A stretch of 64,000 nucleotides of DNA from Rhabditoides inermis. Its lineage: Eukaryota; Nematoda; Chromadorea; Rhabditida; Rhabditidae. Position numbers and translations under genes: made by a program. The notes under the pieces are model-generated. The model was not told the origin of the DNA, made no database searches, and saw only the letters and a program-made list of their open reading frames with translations. Each line of letters starts with the position of its first letter. The first letter of the stretch is position 1. The stretch spans positions 58,501 to 122,500 of the forward strand of contig CAWZYM010000107.1 in NCBI GenBank assembly GCA_963966185.1, given 5' to 3'. This document shows positions 60,066-64,000 of this stretch, in pieces.

Positions 60066-60239
60066 TTGAGTTTTTAGGGTTTTGAATTTTGAAAAAGAAA
60101 ATAAATTATCCGGGGAGTTTCAGAATGGGGTAAAAAGGCTTTGGAGAGAGCAGGATGAAAGGATATCGATATATTTTCTGCTAACTCATGTTAGGTACCA
60201 GTTTTTTGAGAATACCCCTTGAACTTTCTCGACAGCTTC

Positions 60240-60314
60240 CTAATATGTCTTCTTAATTTTGATCCGTGCCTCGACGCTGTACTTCATCATAGGCAGCACT
60301 TTCGTCTCGTACAC
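60240..60314 (-). CDS. Possible coding exon with in-frame TAG
   Basis: After a ttcttaag acceptor the frame reads VYETKVLPMMKYSVEARIKI, then KKTY and TAG. The frame continues open after the TAG (EAVEKVQ), so this is either a true terminus or a nonsense change in a decayed exon. Confidence 0.3.
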   Translation of the reverse strand: MYETKVLPMMKYSVEARIKIKKTY

Positions 60315-60364
60315 CTTAAGAAAAGAAAAACACCTGAGTAGGTTGTTGGAAAACACCTGAGTAG

Positions 60365-61600
60365 GTTGTTCACGATAGCGCTTGTTTGTAAGTCGCCTGA
60401 GAATAATTTGACCTGCTTTGTTCCCATAGGATTACGGTAAGAGAATAATTTGATTTACTTCGTTCCCTTAGGATTACGGTAGGAGAATAATTTGGCCTAC
60501 TTCGTTCCCTTGGGATTACGATAGACGAATAGTGGACGTACTTCGTTTCCTTACGATTACGGTAGGATAATAATTTGACCTACTCTGTTCCCTTAGGATT
60601 ACGGTAAAGGAATAATTTGACCTACTGCGTTTCCTTCGGATTACGATCGACGAATAGTTTGACATACTTCGTTTCCTTAGGAATACGGTAGGAGAATAAT
60701 TGGGCGTTTTTCGTTCTCTTAGGATCACGGTAGGAGAATAATTTGACCTACTTCGTACCTTTCGGATTACGATCGACTTATAGTTTGACTACTTCGTTTC
60801 CTTGGGATTACGGAAGAAGAATAATTTGACCTACTCTGTTCCCTTAGGATTACGGTAAAGGAATAATTTGACCTACTGCGTTTCCTTCGGATTACGATCG
60901 ACGAATAGTTTGACATACTTCGTTTCCTTAGGAATACGGTAGGAGAATAATTGGGCGTTTTTCGTTCTCTTAGGATCACGGTAGGAGAATAATTTGACCT
61001 ACTTCGTACCTTTCGGATTACGATCGACTTATAGTTTGACTACTTCGTTTCCTTGGGATTACGGAAGAAGAATAATTTGACCTACTCTGTTCCCTTAGGA
61101 TTACGGTAAAGGAATAATTTGACCTACTGCGTTTCCTTCGGATTACGATCGACGAATAGTTTGACATACTTCGTTTCCTTAGGAATACGGTAGGAGAATA
61201 ATTGGGCGTTTTTCGTTCTCTTAGGATCACGGTAGGAGAATAATTTGACCTACTTCGTACCTTTCGGATTACGATCGACTTATAGTTTGACTACTTCGTT
61301 TCCTTGGGATTACGGAAGAAGAATAATTTGACCTACTCCGTTCCCTTAGGATCCCGGTAGTAAAATCATTTGACCTACTTCGTTTCCTTAGGATTACGAT
61401 TTACGAGTGGTTTGACCCATTTCGTTCCCTTAGGATTACGGTACACGATTTATTTGACCAACTTCGTTCTTTTGGGATTACGGTATGAGAATTTTTTGCC
61501 CTGCTTTGTTCCTTTAGGTTTTGGAAAATGTTTTGATCTGACTGGTTATCTCACGATTACGGTAATAGAATGGTTTGACCTTTTTTCTTTAGGATAACGA
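60365..61600. repeat. Satellite of ~50-bp monomers with a 251-bp higher-order period
   Basis: Monomers read approximately tacttcgttcccttaggatt followed by acggtaggagaataatttgac. A block of five monomers repeats almost perfectly at 60516, 60767 and 61018 (251-bp period). Flanking monomers are more diverged. The short ORFs in it (RSMSNYSS-type) are repeat artefacts. Confidence 0.96.
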
Positions 61601-61747
61601 GGAGAATCAACTCACCTCACAAACTGCTTCACACCTGTACTAATGATATTTGTGGTGCGGACGAGAGAGATGAATTTGGGAAGTTGAAATTGGATATCGA
61701 TAGTACAAAGGATTTCCAGACGCAAAAAAAAACGGATAACTTCTGAA

Positions 61748-61750
<3 letters not shown>

Positions 61751-61778
<28 letters not shown>
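61751..61778. repeat. (CT)n microsatellite
   Basis: Short uninterrupted CT run. The interval 61,600-62,140 has no supported gene. Confidence 0.95.
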
Positions 61779-62302
61779 CTTCACCTCTCTCCGCATATGA
61801 TCGTAGTCTCGGCTCGGTACGCCTTGTTGTAGCAGTGGTTACTGTAATCAGTACTATTATACGGTAGGTACTTATCGTGTGCGTGGGTACATGATGATGA
61901 GACGCCGGAAAGTCGGCCGATACTTACTGAGAAACCGATCTAGCCACTACCATCAAACCAACCGCGAGTTGCCCCCAACACATCAAGGACACATGAGCGC
62001 AACTCCTTTATCTGTTGGAACCGCGTCTCTCTTAAACACGACTGATAACACATATCACATAAAAACATGGCTATGCTATATCTCTCTTTCCTACAAAGCA
62101 TCGCCTCGATGCGGTAAAAAAACATACGAACAATCACAATCTACTAGTACAAGAGTAATACGACAAAAACAATTTTACGACAATACAAACAAATCAACAG
62201 AACAATATGTAATCGATGCTGGTGACTGACCACATCAACGTCAGCATGGCCAAGAGGCGTGTGGGGACCGCGAGTCCTGTGTTCCCTCCTGAGGCTGGCC
62301 AC

Positions 62303-62512
62303 GACGACGGACCACCTGTTGTCCTCGCACGCCTCTTTCTTCTCATCCTGCTCCTCCTGAGCCTCTTTCTGCGGCTCCTCCTTCGCAGCGGTATCACCTA
62401 CAATCGTATCTCTCCTTTCCTGTTGTATTATCTGCTCAACTTCCTCCGCACCTACTCTCTTCTGATATCTTCCGTAACAAAGTGACCATGCTGCCCTAAT
62501 CAAACTTCCCAT
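62303..62512 (-). CDS. Possible coding exon with Glu/Lys/Gln-rich linker
   Basis: An open frame begins MGSLIRAAWSLCYGRYQKRV and continues into an acidic, Gln/Lys-rich stretch (KEEPQKEAQEEQDEKKEAC) up to a gtggtc donor near 62303. It may follow the 62592-62800 exon in one gene, but I could not find an in-phase joint. Confidence 0.3.
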
Positions 62513-62591
62513 TGTTCTCAGTGCTTACAATGCTCTGCTCGCTCTCGGCAATACTCGCTATCTCTCCTCCCTTAGGTTTCAACGGACTCAC

Positions 62592-62800
62592 TGTGCATTT
62601 CCTCTTCTAGCTCCCGAATCCTCCTCACAAGTCGGCGGGTCGATTCACAAATTTCGCACCATTTCAGCACAGTAACTTGGGAGTCAGGTGTGCTAGACCT
62701 GCTCGACGGTGGAATGGATCCCTCAGAAGGGGGGGGGGGCTGGCTCAGATTTGGACTCCGACCCTTCGTCGTAGTCCAGGGTTACATCCAAGTCATCCAT
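62592..62800 (-). CDS. Start exon of an acidic/coiled protein, frame interrupted by a poly-C tract
   Basis: The ATG at 62800 opens MDDLDVTLDYDEGSESKSEP. A tract of 11 C on the coding strand (62729-62739 as G) then shifts the frame to an early stop. With one base fewer the frame would continue through a Ser/Pro-rich stretch, a CxxC-like KWCEICES and the basic-acidic helix RRIRELEEEMH to a gtgagt donor at 62591. Either a homopolymer sequencing error or a genuine length polymorphism would explain this. No family recognised. From 62,801 to 64,000 no gene is supported. Confidence 0.4.
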
Positions 62801-64000
62801 ATTGACGTATCTCGCTACAGCAGCGCCTCTGCTAGCTCGCCCTCTCTTTTTATATATCTATCTGCTCGTCCGTCCCGCCGGTTTCATGATATATCATAAG
62901 CCTCCTCCGCTTATCATCTCGCGTTGCTATTTCTGTGTTGGCTACGGTATTAGGTTCTACAATGTTGACTAATCTAATAATGCTAGTTACGGTAGGTTAC
63001 TTCTGAGTGAGTCACTTTCTCTAGTGACTGCCACTCCCTTTCTCCTTCAGGCGGAGAGAACGACGTCTCTCTCCTTTTTACAATTCAAAAAAAAACGTCT
63101 TATCACGATTTTTGGTCAACGGTTTATTTCGACTATGAGAGAGAGATGAAAGGGGGAGGGGTGTAGGGAGATGAAATGTGGAAATTATCGAAAAATGGGT
63201 CTCACCTTGATTAAATAGATTATCTCATACATATAATAAGTAACGGCGAGTGTAGGTCGGAATGAATAGCACATATTACACGATCATCTTTATCCTCATC
63301 CTTTTTAGGTCAGCTGCCAAAGGCAATAGACATCTGCTGTTATTACTATCCCAAGAACAGATATTGCTTGCAGTATAAATGTGATACTGCTATACTTCAA
63401 ACGAACCGCTTATTGGATTGCATCTAGGAGATTACTCTCTGTTCCTTTCCCTACCCCCCCCCCTCCTCTCTTCTCAGCCTCACCCTTGATCGACTGTCTA
63501 TGGAACGAAACATCAGATTCACGCGAGCACAACATTGTAGACATACCACTAGTCGAAATTACACCGATGAGTTATTCCGTGTACGTACGAATGATGGTAC
63601 GGTAGGATAGTGTAGTTAGAGTACAGTAGGACTATTATCATATCATATCCTACCCAAAAGGATAACATCATTTAGGTAACAATAACAGTTTATAATTGTA
63701 ATATGATAACATTCAACAACAATTTGAACAAAATCGTAAATGAAAAAAGACATGAAAAAATAAACGAAAATGTAAGACATAATTGAGAAAATGGCAGACA
63801 ATTCTACTGTAAACAGTGAAATAAAAGAATGTGTAGAGTGTAGAGTGAATGGAATACGTGTTGAGTGGATGAGTGTACGGTGGAATCAATGCATGTAGAA
63901 GACACGCCTGGAGAGGGCAGCATTGTGACAGCGAGTGGCTCCCGTGTGTGAGAGAAGAGACTGGAACAGACCTTCCCTCCCACTCTCACGAGCCTCCTCC

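Overview
This is eukaryotic, almost certainly metazoan, nuclear DNA. Genes are split by very short GT-AG introns (mostly 38-56 nt). The main gene is a five-membrane-span prominin-like protein. The rest is non-LTR retrotransposon debris, GA/CT microsatellites, a local satellite and dispersed inverted repeats. Several genes have a 3' splice site directly upstream of the first ATG with no visible upstream exon. This, with three tightly spaced same-strand genes, suggests spliced-leader trans-splicing and operons, but I cannot name the phylum from the sequence.

Region 1 (1-~41,130) is a head-to-tail array of a ~9.4-kb unit. The first unit is cut by the window edge (1-9658). Units 9659-19052, 19053-28557 and 28558-37918 are whole, and a partial unit ends near 41,130. 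Each unit carries, on the minus strand, a 21-exon prominin-like gene whose reading frame I could join in phase through every exon (851 aa). About 280 bp upstream and divergent lies a plus-strand gene of unknown function whose C-terminus depends on a poly-C tract of varying length. The unit also holds palindromic motifs, a ~505-bp tandem duplication, an internally inverted dead LINE fragment and a possible C-type-lectin-like remnant. The copy at the window start is a diverged paralogue. The next three copies are nearly identical to each other. The last is decapitated at the array edge.

Region 2 (41.1-50.6 kb) is mostly non-coding. It holds a four-exon gene for a ~100-aa protein with a mitochondrial-presequence-like N-terminus (44.2-44.9 kb), a hammerhead-ribozyme-like core (45.5 kb) and a degenerate but nearly full-length LINE (46.2-48.6 kb) of the family whose fragments sit in the array.

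Region 3 (50.7-53.0 kb) is the most unusual non-array locus: three minus-strand genes within 2.4 kb. In transcription order they encode a compact Ulp1/SENP8-like cysteine protease, a 149-aa protein with SF3-helicase-like motifs but altered Walker A and motif C residues, and a 170-aa acidic protein with four SDD(S/C)FD repeats. Each begins right after a 3' splice site, so the set reads as a possible trans-spliced operon, perhaps of mobile-element or viral origin.

Region 4 (53-64 kb) is repeat-rich: paired GC hairpins, long GA/CT runs, a ~50-bp satellite with a 251-bp higher-order period, and isolated minus-strand exons of unrecognised genes, one interrupted by a second poly-C tract.
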